Below the pieces are notes generated by a model. It was not told the DNA's origin. It worked only from the letters and a program-made list of their open reading frames with translations, and did no database searches. Below are positions 1-11,861 of a stretch of 64,000 nucleotides of DNA, one piece after another (position 1 is the stretch's first letter; the number at the start of each line of letters is the position of its first letter). This DNA comes from Mangifera indica (lineage: Eukaryota; Streptophyta; Magnoliopsida; Sapindales; Anacardiaceae), in contig NC_058149.1 of the NCBI RefSeq assembly GCF_011075055.1, positions 15,258,449 through 15,322,448 of the forward strand, read 5' to 3'. A program made the position numbers and the translations under genes.

Positions 1-844
1 CTATTTTAAACGTCCCTAAAATTCTGTTAAGTTTTCATATTCATTGTTATAGCATCATTTCTTTTAAAAAAATGCCTGCGTATCGATCGATACATATTGA
101 ATCATATATACCTTCTACGCTTCTACTATACCACGCTTCTACTGCACCGTATCAATTCTAATACAACCTAAAATGCATACTATTTTTCACTCATACCATT
201 AATATTTCCCCATTGATTTTGAATAATACATTCTTGTAGAATGAATCTCAAAAACTATATTTAGATCATCATACAAAAACTGTTTGCGCTTTGATTGTAC
301 TCTTCAACATTCTTACTTCATCAAAGCCATGAATCGATGACATAAAAGATAAAGGCCTGCTCGTCCCAAACAAACTTACCTGAATCCAAGTTTTGGCAAT
401 AAATAATTTCGCATGTCTGACAAAAGCCCTCTGGAATTTGAAACTAATGCAAAAGTTTTAACACTAACAAAAAAATCACTGTAATCAAACAACAAAACCG
501 GGCCAAACAACTGAAATATTTGAGGATTTGTACAATAACCCTTTTCAAGATTATGTGCATTTCCCTTGTTAATCTTTAAGTAGGCAAAAGAAAAACTGGG
601 AAAATAGAGCATCATCGTTTACAATGGCATTGACTTCAAAAACATATCACCAAGGGCTACCAGAGTTTATTTCCCTCAAAAAATTTGTAATGCACTTCTC
701 ATCAGGAAAGAATCTCCTATACAGAAATTGCATTTCTTCTAGCAACCACAAATCTGCCAATCACATTTGGTGGCGAGGCTACTATACGCAGTTAATGTTG
801 ATTGTCAATATGGTTATTTTTTTTCACATGACATGGACAATTAC
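1..844. other. 3' flank of the UGNT1-like gene, no other gene seen
   Basis: This stretch lies downstream of the stop codon of the minus-strand transporter. Its upper part presumably holds the 3' untranslated region. Short open frames on both strands show no similarity that I recognise and have low-complexity composition. I see no RNA gene, element end or long repeat here. Confidence 0.5.
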
Positions 845-3800
845 TTACTTCCCTACAAGTTTATAGTAGGCATACAAACCAGAGCCAAGAAAACCAAGAA
901 ATTGCCCAATAACGTTCAACTGCAGCAAAACAAACCATGCTTATCAGGAACTCAGGCATTTTGAAGGATGCGGCCAGAAATGATTAGCAAATGATTAAGC
1001 CACTTACAATATCAAATGGGAGCCCACCAAAAAGTATCCAGCCGAGTCCAACTGTAAAAAGGTCCTGCAATTCATTAGGGGTTTATAAGTTGTAAAATAA
1101 ATCGTGACAAACAAACAGTAAACAAGCAAGTATTTGGCATAAACCAGATGTTGTGAACCAAGCAATTAAGGAAAAGATTTTAAATTTTTACCAGCCGGGG
1201 AATGGTTTATTTAAGAGGCCATGTTGTATCCTTATTCAAGGTTTAGCTCTAAGAAACGGCCAAATATTCATCTCTGTTTCAAGGCAATTCAAAAATTTGA
1301 GTAAATTGGACCCAACAAGTCCAAATGCTCCAACACAACACTGCCCACTCCCTTTTACTCAATCATTTATGTTAAGAGACCAATAATATGACCCCTTTTA
1401 TCATTGCCATTAGGTCCTTCCTTACCTTATATCACATGCGTAATCCACAGCACAAAATGACCACCTTTACTCAGTCATTCATGTTAAGAGACCAATAATA
1501 TGAGCCCTCTTATCATTTCCATTTGATCCTTCCTTACCTTATGTCACATGCGTAATCCACAGCACAAAATGTTTCTAAAACCTAATAATTTAAGTTGAGC
1601 ACTCAAACTTATAGAGTCAGGACAAAATAGAAAAAAATGTTAACATCAGATTAGTTCTCATCTTTTAAACATTCCAGGCTTTATTGTTAGTCTGCCATAT
1701 TCTAGATTCATTCAGGAAGTTTCCAAGTTTCAAAGATTTCAAGATTAATCTATGTGCCAACTAAAAGCAGACACTGAGGAGCATCCTCATGCTTTGACTG
1801 TCATAATGCACAGGCTACATTTGCAAAAAGTGGTCAACAAACCTTCAGATTACCACAAATTGTCTGTGTGAGTGCTGAATTTAGAGTTGTGTTCAGGAAT
1901 ATACTGTAATTCAGGAAGAAGGCCAGTGTACAGGAGAGAAGTAGCACAATCTGCCCAGAGAGGATAAAACAAAGCATTCTTATCAGTAATATCTCCATGT
2001 GAACCTGAGTTATGGCATTATTGAGCAGAAGCAACCTGGCTTATAAAACATAGTTTTATAAGCATGAAGTTAATTTCCATATAGAAGAAACTAATTTCTA
2101 TGGACAAGCAGACAGTACCAAGAAACCAGGTGAAAACAGATAAGGAAAATGTATTGTCATCTTCAAGTCACCACGAATAAGTGTCCAAAAAAACAAAAAT
2201 GGTCCGCATATGACTCCTAACATGGAAAAACAATTTGATTTCGTATCAGAACTGGAACTCAGCCTACATAATTAAGAGAGAATTAAAAATTGGAAGGCAT
2301 GCAAGTTATGATCCAAAAGATTACCATTGCACCACATAAGACCAAAGCTATTAAGGCCACTGGACTTCCCTGAGAAAAAAAAAATGAGAACTTTAGAAAA
2401 TTATTTCCAAAAAAAGTCAGGCTAGTGAAGAGGAAATGAAAAAGAAAAATACAAAATAACAAATAAGTGTAAGTACTACCAATACGGGCTATGGTGGCAA
2501 GATATATTGCTGTGGCAATGTTTGCTAAGAAAACAACTGCATAGCCATAGAAGTCAAATGACAAATCCCGAGCTCCAGCGATGAATGCACCAAGAACTAT
2601 CAACCCAACACTGATAACATCCTTAAATTTTTTTAGTTGAGTGAGGGAACTAGAAACAATGATTTCAAACTTTTTTTTTCCTTAAAAACAAATATCTCAT
2701 AACTTTTTTCCTGCAAATTAAATTGCATACTGAACATGTTCTTAATAACCAGTAGTCAAACTCCCCGATTGATATACTTACATAACGACAATAATAAAAT
2801 AAGACTATTAATACTAGAAAATTCTTCTATTTTCCTCCAACTACTTAACAAGAAAATATCCATCAAAGCATCTTATTATCTTATGTATGAGACAATATTA
2901 CATGCTCGGTAAACCACTTAACTATCCAAAATCGTACAAGCATTTCATATGATTTTAAAGAAAATCTACATATAGTTTACACTAATACATTATGCAGTAA
3001 GTTATTCCAAGAGAACAAATCAAGGGAGTTTATTAAGTTCAATGTTTCATAAATATCCATAACTTTTATTAGAGAAATGAACTCAAAAGCAATGCACATT
3101 CTTCACTACCAGTAACCACATACTAAAAAAAGAAATGTGTAAAAAGGGCTATTTACCTCCCAACAATAGGAGGTGTGTATCTCTGCCGAGCCAGAATATA
3201 TTCCACAATCATAGTAAATGCCACTGTAGTACGGCGAAGAGTGGTGTACATCGGAACATTTACCCCACGAACAGACTCAACAGTAACTACCTTCCAAGAG
3301 AAATAGGAGAATGGGCACACATCAGTTACAATGAAAAGTTTGATGTATATAAGTAACAACTAAAACTGTTCAATTTATATAACAAATATCATAAAACACA
3401 TACCATGTAAAACAAATAGGTTGCTGCTAGAGGAAGGGTGCGCATCAACGTCTTAAAGGCTATAAAGTTTGAGTTACTATCAGAAGTTGGCAAAGATTCA
3501 CCCATATAGAAACTAATAATCTTCCAGCGTTTCAACAGATAGAGAAACAAACAAGAACACACCATCTGCAGGAAATATATTATTTTAGTATTATACAAAT
3601 TGGAAATGATCATTAATGCATATCGATACACTTCTCCCACAAATGTTTTAAGTGGGCATTAAACATGAATGTGCCATACAGTAAAGAGTGTGGCTAACTA
3701 GTGCACGCAGTATCAGTGAAAAAGCATATAATATTAATTAGTCCATGACTCTAAACCATACAACATAAATGATCTTTTGCCCAATGTGAGGTAGAGATAA

Positions 3801-4442
3801 AGGGGAAGGATTCAAAAATCAGACATCAGGAAAACATTAGGGGACATTCTGAAAATTTTTAAATTGTGAGCTAGGGATACTTTCAGTTTTCTAAACTCAA
3901 GATTTGCTCTGCTATAGGCTGTTCAACTCAGACATCATTGGCAAAACAATACATGTGAAACTTACCACTTCTGCAACATATCAATGATGGAGAAAACTAC
4001 CGAAACTGAGCAGTTGAAAAACAATGACAAGAAGAACATAAGAACACTGCAGATGGGATCTACCTGAAGAAGGGTTATGACATTTGCAGATGGGAATCTA
4101 TAAGAAGAAAGAGCTGCCTTGTTGAATAATATCAGGAGCACTGCAGGAAAATAAAAAAAGAAAAACAGAAGGCATGTAGTGTGAGAAACATAGGAACACC
4201 TAAGAAAAGGAAATGGCGTGCAAATATAACACTTGCACATATCTTCCAAACGCTTAATCTGACAAAACCTCTCCTTTACTTTCCAGGAAAAGTAATTTGC
4301 ATTATATTAGCACACCAACCTTCATGAAGAATGCCACAACTTGTGAGGACCACTTGTGGAAGGGCATGATGAATGCCATGTGGACCAATTGCGTGTGAAG
4401 AGGGGTAAAGTTTGTTATGAAAAGGACATTTTAAACAATTGA

Positions 4443-4475
<33 letters not shown>

Positions 4476-5512
4476 GGGAGGAATGGGGAAAGGATATTGC
4501 TTTTAGCTTTTTGGCAGCCTCTGGCTGAAAGGGAGGTCTTTGGCTCCTCAAGTTGTTGGAATTAAGCATTGTTACTTTCATTTGCTATTGTTCATAACTC
4601 TGAGTGAAAGAGTGTAATTACCAGTTCAATCTGTGAATATAAGCCAGTGGTTTTCTCTTTCTATTTCTGGAGTGTTGTTCTGTTGGGTTGTGTGTTGGAT
4701 ATTTGTGTGTGCTGCTGTTAGATCAATTGGGCAGAACCAGATCACTATCACATTATCAGAATTTATAAAGCAACAATACTTGCACATTGCATTTCAAACA
4801 TGGAAAGAAAACAGGCCAAACACTGCAAGGTTAAGACTCAATAATCCGTATAGGCAATTCTAGCGCCAAATATATTCATAGAAAAAGATAGCAAAATTTT
4901 TATTTCATTGCCATCTCTTCAAAATGGCAGTTTCGCAACTTTGTGAGACAGATCTTATAACTTCTAAAACTAAAATTTATTATCAAAGCTCACAAGACAA
5001 ACATCTAAAACATATTGCAACATGTGGTCACATAAGATAAGTATATTGCATGAAAAATAAACAGTACATCTACTTTCTCACAGAATTAAGCTTAGAAATA
5101 TGAAAATTCCGGATAACTTTGTTACATATCTGAGTTGAAGTCAAAATTTAAAGGATTCTGGTCAAACTATACAGGGTCTAATTATGGTAACTTGTAGAAA
5201 TGAAACAGTACAGTTTATCAATTCAGTTAAAATTTAAAAATTTCAATCTAATTTCATGCAAATTATAGAATACGCTTAATTACGAAACCTAAACAGAAGC
5301 AATAATAATAATAATTGAAAAGAATGAGGAGAATCGGTCATAAAGAAAGAACCTGCACAAGACATGTAAGATAGCGCAGCATTGGCGCCTCTTTTGGTCA
5401 TGGCAGATCCATGAAAGAGTTTTTCATCGGCTTTAAGAAGTCTCTCTTTCTCTTCGTCCCTCGGAAGATCCGATACTGGCAGTACCGGATTTTTTGACGA
5501 GTTAAAGGCCAT
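845..5512 (-). CDS. UGNT1: UDP-N-acetylglucosamine transporter, UGNT1-like (nucleotide-sugar transporter, 10 exons)
   Basis: The family member known in Arabidopsis moves UDP-GlcNAc into the Golgi/ER lumen in exchange for a nucleotide. Exons on the minus strand: 5512-5353, 4140-4064, 3565-3404, 3290-3157, 2610-2480, 2369-2325, 2216-2119, 1950-1843, 1064-1008, 919-845. All junctions are GT-AG and in frame, giving 348 residues, the usual family length. Recognisable blocks include LLILFNKAALSSYRFPSANV, GARDLSFDFYGYAVVFLANI, the very short exon GKSSGLNSFGLMWCNG, SIFLNTTLNSALTQTICGN, DLFTVGLGWILFGGLPFDI and a C-terminal LYAYYKLVGK. The protein is a multi-span membrane protein with the TPT/EamA fold. 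The start at 5512 (MAFNSSKNP) is preferred; an in-frame ATG at 5572 would add 20 residues. Intron 1 holds a 30-base G run and intron 8 a 112-bp tandem duplication. The family is clear; substrate is by homology. Confidence 0.9.
1354..1571. repeat. tandem duplication, two copies, period 112 bp, in UGNT1 intron 8
   Basis: Copy 1 covers about 1354-1459 and copy 2 about 1466-1571. Both carry gttaagagaccaataatatg and then catgcgtaatccacagcac, with a few substitutions between them. It lies wholly inside the intron between exons 8 and 9. Confidence 0.85.
4445..4474. repeat. uninterrupted poly-G run, 30 bases, in UGNT1 intron 1
   Basis: Thirty consecutive G on the plus strand (poly-C in the sense of the minus-strand transcript). 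On the minus strand this makes a spurious proline-rich open frame. Exact length is uncertain because such runs are hard to sequence. Confidence 0.95.
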
Positions 5513-5830
5513 CAGAGACTCTATTTGTCTCTGGCTGAAGAATTTTAGCGTTTGTGAAATATGAATTACCAAGTCTGGTTTGGATTTTTTATTCGCATCG
5601 TCTCATCTGGGATATGAACTTCACAGGCTGTTGGCTGAGTTGCTGAGTAAGTCAACCGTCTAGCGTTTTACGCCAAAAACAAGAGGAGTTAGCGCGCCCT
5701 CAAAATGAACTCGAGGAAGGTAAACGACGTCGTTTGAAAGTTCAGTAACTTAAAAGTTGGCGTGTCAGAGCTCCTGTGCACAATACATAGTTATTCCATT
5801 TTCCTTTACTTGGAGTTGGTATTTTAGGAC
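5513..5830. promoter_or_regulatory. UGNT1-like 5' UTR and proximal promoter
   Basis: Immediately upstream of the minus-strand start codon, before the inverted-repeat element at 5831. No clear TATA box was identified. The element's insertion point is only about 320 bp from the start codon, so it may lie inside promoter DNA. Confidence 0.4.
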
Positions 5831-6788
5831 AGGGAATAAGACTATGTCCCACCCAACTTTTAGGTCATTTTCAAATCTATACCCATCAGGAATGAAAAAT
5901 TCTTATTCTCACCTATGACCAAACTACTGTCCAAATTTTTAGTTAGGAATAGGGGTAAAATCGTCATTTTAACTATAAACTTTAAAACTTTAAAATTTCA
6001 TCATTTCCCCCCTCCAAGTTTTAAAAACTAACACCTTAACCTATCCTCAAAATTTGAAAAGTTTAGATTTCACCCCTAAGGTTTGCTTCCTTCTCTGGCC
6101 ACCACCGACGGTCGACGCATTCTACCGATCTCTCATCTCCGACTATAAAAGATAACAAAGGACAATCATTCGTCGTCAAGATCTGGACAATAAAGTGTCG
6201 TCCAGATCTAGAAAAACAAACGAAAGATGACGCTTCGTCGTCGCGTCTAGATGACCCGACGAGAGATGAAGCGTCATCCTTCATCATCTGGGTGGAGCGA
6301 CGAAGAGAGGCCTCTTCGTCGCACGGTGGTGCAATGAAAAGATTTTTGTCTCTTCATCACATCATGCGACGAAGAGATAAAGATTTCTTCATTACACCAC
6401 CATAGTCGCTCCAGGAGAAGGAGGAGGTCAGAGACGACGTCGCAAGATGAAGTTAAAGAATGTGGGTGAAACTGCTATTTTTGAAAGATATAAGGGGCAG
6501 TTGAGTTTTAAAAAATGTGAAAACCCTAGGTTTGGGGGTGAAAATATTACTTTTCAAAGTTTAAAAACTTTAAGTAAAGATAAAATGTTAGTTTCTAAAA
6601 CTTGGGGGGTGGGGAGTAATAAACTTTACAACTTTTTAATATAAACAATAAAATAACTATTTTACCCCTCCCTTTAACAAAAAAAAATTAATAGAAGTTT
6701 GTCTATGAATGCAAATAAGAGTTTTTCATTTTCCGTAAGTGTAAGTTTGAGAATGATCTAAAAGTTAGGTGAAAAATAATCTTTTTCC
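5831..6788. mobile_element. Mutator-like non-autonomous element with long inverted repeats (copy 1)
   Basis: The left arm (from about 5831, gggaataagactatgtccca then cccaacttttagg) is the reverse complement of the right arm (ending 6788, ...aaaagttaggtgaaaaataat). A second paired block lies further in: a left block near 6020 around ccaagttttaaaaactaaca pairs with ttagtttctaaaacttgggg near 6590. The flanks carry a 9-bp near-duplicate, ttttaggac (5822-5830) and ttttaggat (6789-6797). The centre is rich in cgtcgt and contains no transposase. Long arms plus a 9-bp target duplication fit non-autonomous Mutator-like elements. Boundaries are good to a few bases. Confidence 0.75.
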
Positions 6789-7403
6789 TTTTAGGATATG
6801 ATCCACGTCATAACACGTAAAAAAAAAAAATTGGAGTTGAGTTTTTTTTTTTTTACACAGATTAGTATTTGAGTCAACTCAAGGTAATATACGGATTGGG
6901 ATCGTTTATTCTATAATGAATTAGTATTAGTATGTCATATCTTTAGTGTGCACAAGTCAATACATTTACTTTTAATGTGGAAAACAAATTAGAACAGTTA
7001 TTCCGCCCCACTTTAATTAGAGTATTTTTAGAGTTATACTATTAAAAAAAGACAAAATATCGTGAATTAACTTTATAATTTTTTGTTAAATTTGTTAAAA
7101 CTAGTTTAAAAATGTCAATGAGTCAAATTTTGAAATAGGTCTTATTCAAATCTGATCTAAATTAAATCAATCCGGTTAAGTTTATTAATGTTATTTGGCA
7201 AATAAGTTACTGATAGAAAGGAAATGATGAGTAAATATGAAATGAATTGTATGTAGAATAATTATGTGACAACAAAGGATTAGACAAGTCGGTCCCATAT
7301 GACATGTGATGATGTTGTTAACTTAATAATATGCCAAAAACGTTTTACACACATAATTAACCATCTTGGCAAAAACATCTCACACGCACAAATAAAATGA
7401 TTT

Positions 7404-7463
7404 TGCTTGTGCTTGTGCTTGTGCTTGCGCTTGTGCCTGTGCTTGCGCTTGTGCCTGTGCTTG
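7404..7463. repeat. hexanucleotide repeat, tgcttg/tgctgt type
   Basis: About ten imperfect units of tgcttg/tgcctg/cgcttg in a row. Confidence 0.9.
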
Positions 7464-10029
7464 GCAACCTCAACCTCAATGAAGGCACGCTTTTGCGGCT
7501 TGTTGCAAAAGATTAAACAAACTTATGGTAAAAGACGAAAGTAATTTGTAAATTAGATTGATCTTGAACACACAATGTCAACTTTTGAATAAAAAAAAAA
7601 AAAACAAACCTGACCCACTATTGATCCATGAAATTGAATGGTGGGTTGGGAATATTTTGCATGTGAATTACATTTTCCCACCCAAAGATAGGCGTATCAT
7701 TTATACTTTTTCACCAATTGAAAATTGAAAATGAATGTATAATTTATACTTTTGTTAAGGAAAAACTTCTAACATATTCTTAGAAAGTTTAATTAAAATT
7801 GGTTAAACTTGGTTAACCAATTTTCAATTGGTTAAGTTCCAACCCTAGTTAGGCCAAACCTTAAGCGGAGGAAAAAATGTAATTCACTCTTATTTTGCAA
7901 CTGGATTCCAAAGAAGCAAGCAAGCAAGCAGGCCATGAAAGAGGAGTAAAGGTGACAGCAAAGCGTGGTTTCTTCCTGATATATATGCCCAGCCCACGTG
8001 TGGGTTGTATTTGAACCCAGTAAGCAATTTCGCCGACATTTACCATCAATGTCGCAAACAATAAGATCAGATTTTGCTTTCGAAAGTGAGTGTTGAGGGA
8101 AATGGCTACTTTGAATATTTAAGTATGGGTCTCTGTCTTTCTTTCAAGAGTTTGCTTATCCTGAAAGCCAAGTAAAAGCACTTCTTTATTGCTTTGGATG
8201 CTTTCTTCTATCCCTTTCCATACGCCAGAGATAACAACACCAATGAATGCTATAGCTTCTTGATTATGCTCCGTTTAAGCTTGTTTAAACTAATGTACAA
8301 TATCACTGAAAGATTGTTATATACGGCTGAACAGATTCATTAGAAAGACATCTACAAGCCGAACTTGGTAGCCTCCCACTTGCCTTGAAAACGTGTGGGA
8401 CATAATCTGTTTCCATTTCTTCATCAGAATGGTTAATCATTATTACTTGTTTGCCCAAATTACGTCAAGTCTATTCTAACACGTTAAAACTTTTTTTGTT
8501 TTCAACAAAGAAAAGATAGTGGAGATTATTAAGTTGGCTTCTCTCAGCAGGTTTCATTGACTGCTTTTTTCTTGTTGAAGTTTGGTAATTACTACAACTT
8601 AATTCAATCTACCTAAGATCATTAAGTGCAATGACTATCTGTCCTGATATTCATATGGCTGACCAAGACAATAAAGCCTTCGCCATAATTCCCCTACATC
8701 CACTTGTTGAAACTTTTCACTGGCTCAAACATTGGGGTGGATTTGCTCCAAACTCATTTGAATTAGTACATAATAACATTATCACTGATGAAACAAATAA
8801 TATTATCAAATAAATAAATAAATCAATCTCAAATCAAATTATCAAATTAATACTTTAATTTGCAATACACTCGTTGAAATTGCGTGGTGGATTTAATCTG
8901 AAACATTAATTCTGAAAATCCCCTTCAGATTATCAAGTCATACAACTTGTACCGAAAAAAGTCTGAGTCGAATTGATGAGTGTCAGCCAGCTAAAGGGGC
9001 AGTAAATTATGGGTGTGGTGGTATTTGTTGGGTTCCACCACACAATGGCACGAGATCTGAGGGCAGATTGATTGGACTCATCAAAGACAGTTCCGATAAC
9101 TGGTTTGAAATTGTGTTCAAATCACGCCATAGCCGTGCGGGTTATGGTCTCTGTGTGCCCACATTGCCCATCACGTGGACTTCACAACACTAACTCTTCC
9201 ATGTTCCAAACATGTAATGTAATGTACCAAGCAAGCCTTCCATGGAAAGGAATATAGAAAGTAGAAACCCTACTTGCATGCATTCATCTTCATTATTCTC
9301 CCTCTCTCTCTCCTATAATTGCCTTGCCCTTCAATCTCGAATCAAGCTCCGACCAAAAGAATCTGTTATATTTTAATCTTCAAGATTATTAAGACGAGTC
9401 TTTTAGTATGAGCATCATTAGAACCAAGAAGATCATATCAGGAGAATGTTTGAGTACCAACTGTTATGGAGATCACTGGAGAGTTTGCTCATTGCTTGCT
9501 TCAGTTCATGTATCATGATGTGTTTTGATGGGAGTCTGCCGACACATATTTGTTTACAAATAATAATCTGATCATGTGGCCAACACTGCATATGTATAAA
9601 TAAATAATACTTACACGATGCCATACATAGTGATATGAAAAACTGGATTACAGATAATGTAAATGTTTCAACGGGGGACGATTAAAAGTACGCGTTTTGA
9701 TCATCAGTGATGATGCTTTGTTTTGAGTTGTCTTACAAGAAACTATATTATGGAAAGATGCTTTGATCAAGACAGTTTAGGGTTTAAGAGAAATATGGAA
9801 TGAAAGGAATCAAGCCAAAAGAAGTCGGAAATCAAAATCAATTTTACGTGATTTACTAATAATGTCTACATTTATTAACCTATTAGGTTTTCTTTACAAA
9901 CAAACGCTTATTAAATTTAGGTATGGTAGCTTTGTGATGACTATGGACAATGGTGTGAAAGATATCTATTAAACATAATCAGACTTTATCTTTTAACAAA
10001 AGAGTGAGTGTTAGGGATGAAATTTATTC

Positions 10030-10470
10030 AAATTAGTTTAAATTAAATCTATAATTTGATTTGAATAAGTTGATTTTGAGTTACATATTTTGTTTAGTAG
10101 TTTAACTCAAAATCAACTCATTTATTCATCTATTGATGCTATTTATTTGATTGACATAATTGTTTATATTGTCAAAGACCCTTTTATGATACTATATGTG
10201 TACTAACTTAATAAAACTCAAACTTGAGTTGGGTATTATTATTATTATCCCTTTGATCCAAACTTAAGTCAACCCTACGCATATCGAATCTATAACTTGC
10301 TTTGAACAATTTGATTTTGAATTAAAACTTCAACTTGATAGTTTGACTTGAAATTAATTTATTTATCTATTTAATAATATTATTTATCTCATTAATAATA
10401 TTGTTTATACTTTCAATAATCCTTTTACAATACCCTACGTACACTATCTTCAATTAACTCGATTTGAGAT
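10030..10470 (+). repeat. AT-rich dispersed repeat, two diverged units
   Basis: Two similar units follow each other (about 10030-10230 and 10280-10470). Each runs through a tgattttgag/tgattttgaa motif, then an atttatctatt stretch and a cttttacaatac/cttttatgatac end. The second unit resembles the reverse complement of 32580-32760, sharing ttaataatattatttatctc. The class of repeat is not known to me. Confidence 0.55.
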
Positions 10471-10507
10471 TAGTATTAGACTTTATTCCCAAATATCAGT
10501 TTAACTT

Positions 10508-10800
10508 TGTCTCAGATCGAATTCACAAACTCAGATCAAATCTACCAATAGAGAGTGGGAGTGTGAGAGGTAGATTAATGTAGGTGAGAGTGGGGACAGA
10601 GAGGGTTAAGAGTTTGGAGGTAGAGCGGGCTAAGCGGTCCTAACACGTTGGTGGTGCACCCTTTTCTCACATGTCTCTGTCACTGCTACCCTTTTTCCCG
10701 ACGGACTCGACCCCAACTTCCATGCTGTCTCTAACTTCTTCTCTTGTGTCAGACAATCTTCATTTTTCTCTCTTTCTGACTTCTCATATATATACTTTAC
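10508..10800 (+). promoter_or_regulatory. Aux/IAA promoter with three TGTCTC auxin-response cores and a TATA box
   Basis: TGTCTC, the canonical auxin-response element bound by ARF factors, is present at 10508-10513, 10672-10677 and 10726-10731. A TATA-like tatatata follows at about 10787-10794, some 84 bp before the start codon. This fits the usual auxin induction of Aux/IAA genes, which then repress ARF output. Function is inferred from the motifs. Confidence 0.6.
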
Positions 10801-10877
10801 GACTCCTACCAACAACTTCATCCACTTTACGCCAATTCACTTCGTAGCTAATAACATTATTTTGATCCTTCTTTGAT

Positions 10878-11861
10878 ATGCCAATGGAACTTCAACTAGG
10901 ACTTGCCCTCCCAACCTACAATCCAACCAAATCCAAGGACATCGACCACAACAAATTGGACTTCCACCAGCCTAAACATGTTGGCAAAAGCAATAAACGT
11001 AGCTTTGAAGAGGCCTTTGGTGATATCAGAGATGGTGATCTGCAGTCAGGAATGATGTCTTTACTTGTATGGAGTGGTCAGCCTAACGAGGAAGATGATC
11101 AGAAGGGACAGAAGAACATAACTTCTTCTCCCATCAACCAGTGAGTTTGAAATTTGAATCCATCAATTAATATATGTATAGTAAAGTTTGTAAAGATTTT
11201 GAATCCATGCAAATCCCACTGCTGTGAGCTCCTAATTAAGCTGTTACAATTTAACTTCATGCAAGCAGGAATGAACAAATGGAAAAAGTGGTTGTTGGGT
11301 GGCCACCCATCCAGTCGTGGAGGAGGAAATTGCTTCACCGGCAGCAGCAACAGGCCCGTCAAGTTATTAGAGTCATGAATCACAATCGGATGGCTGATAT
11401 TAATAATGAGAAAGAAAATGGTGCATCATCAAATTCAATGTTTGTGAAGGTAGAGATGGAAGGTGCAGCGATAGCAAGGAAAATTGATCTTAAACGTTAT
11501 CACTCTTTTTATACTCTGAAACACTCCTTGATTGCCATGTTTTCTAAATGTAAGTTCTTGCTGCAACATAAATTAATTTACTAATGATCTTTCGATTTCC
11601 AACTAATTGTGTAAATCTATACAGACGAAAAATGTAACAAACCTGGTGTAAGATATAGACTGACCTACCAAGACAAAGAAGGAGATTGGCTGCTTGCAGG
11701 AGGTGTTCCCTGGCAGTAAGAGTGTATACATATATATATATTCATTCACAATCTTGTATTCATATATGCCCTGGAATATATAAGTGAACTTCAGGAGTAT
11801 AATTTGCAGGACCTTCATTAAGTCAGTACAGCGGCTGAAGATAGTAAAGAGAGGAGATTGA
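10878..11861 (+). CDS. IAA29: Aux/IAA transcriptional repressor, IAA29-like (4 exons)
   Basis: Aux/IAA proteins bind ARF factors in the nucleus, recruit TOPLESS and are destroyed through TIR1/AFB when auxin is present. Exons 10878-11140, 11269-11549, 11625-11715 and 11810-11861 join in frame to give 228 residues. Domain I is the LxLxL repression motif (LQLGLALP, residues 5-12). Domain II, the degron, is VVGWPPI (96-102). The PB1 domain (III/IV, from about residue 146) begins FVKVEMEGAAIARKIDLKRY and carries the acidic part YQDKEGDWLLAGGVPW, ending KIVKRGD. Only a short basic KR sits between I and II. The GQPNEED segment in exon 1 and its position beside UGNT1 and the ANTH gene point to the IAA29 branch. 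The protein should be auxin-degradable because the GWPPI core is intact. Confidence 0.9.

Larger units (their letters stand above)
6798..10480. other. long gene-poor intergenic stretch
   Basis: About 3.7 kb between the element and the Aux/IAA promoter. It contains a TGTGCT-type repeat (7404-7463) and AT-rich repeated sequence from about 10030. Short open frames here, such as 8631-8813 plus and 7861-8061 minus, show no family similarity that I recognise. I see no RNA gene. Confidence 0.55.

Noticed and set aside
4276..4581. Minus-strand open frame with a long proline run
   Set aside because: The prolines come from the poly-G/poly-C run in a UGNT1 intron; nothing else in the frame resembles a protein family.
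8631..8813. Small plus-strand frame of 60 residues
   Set aside because: No recognised family, no splice context, AT-rich end; could not be supported.
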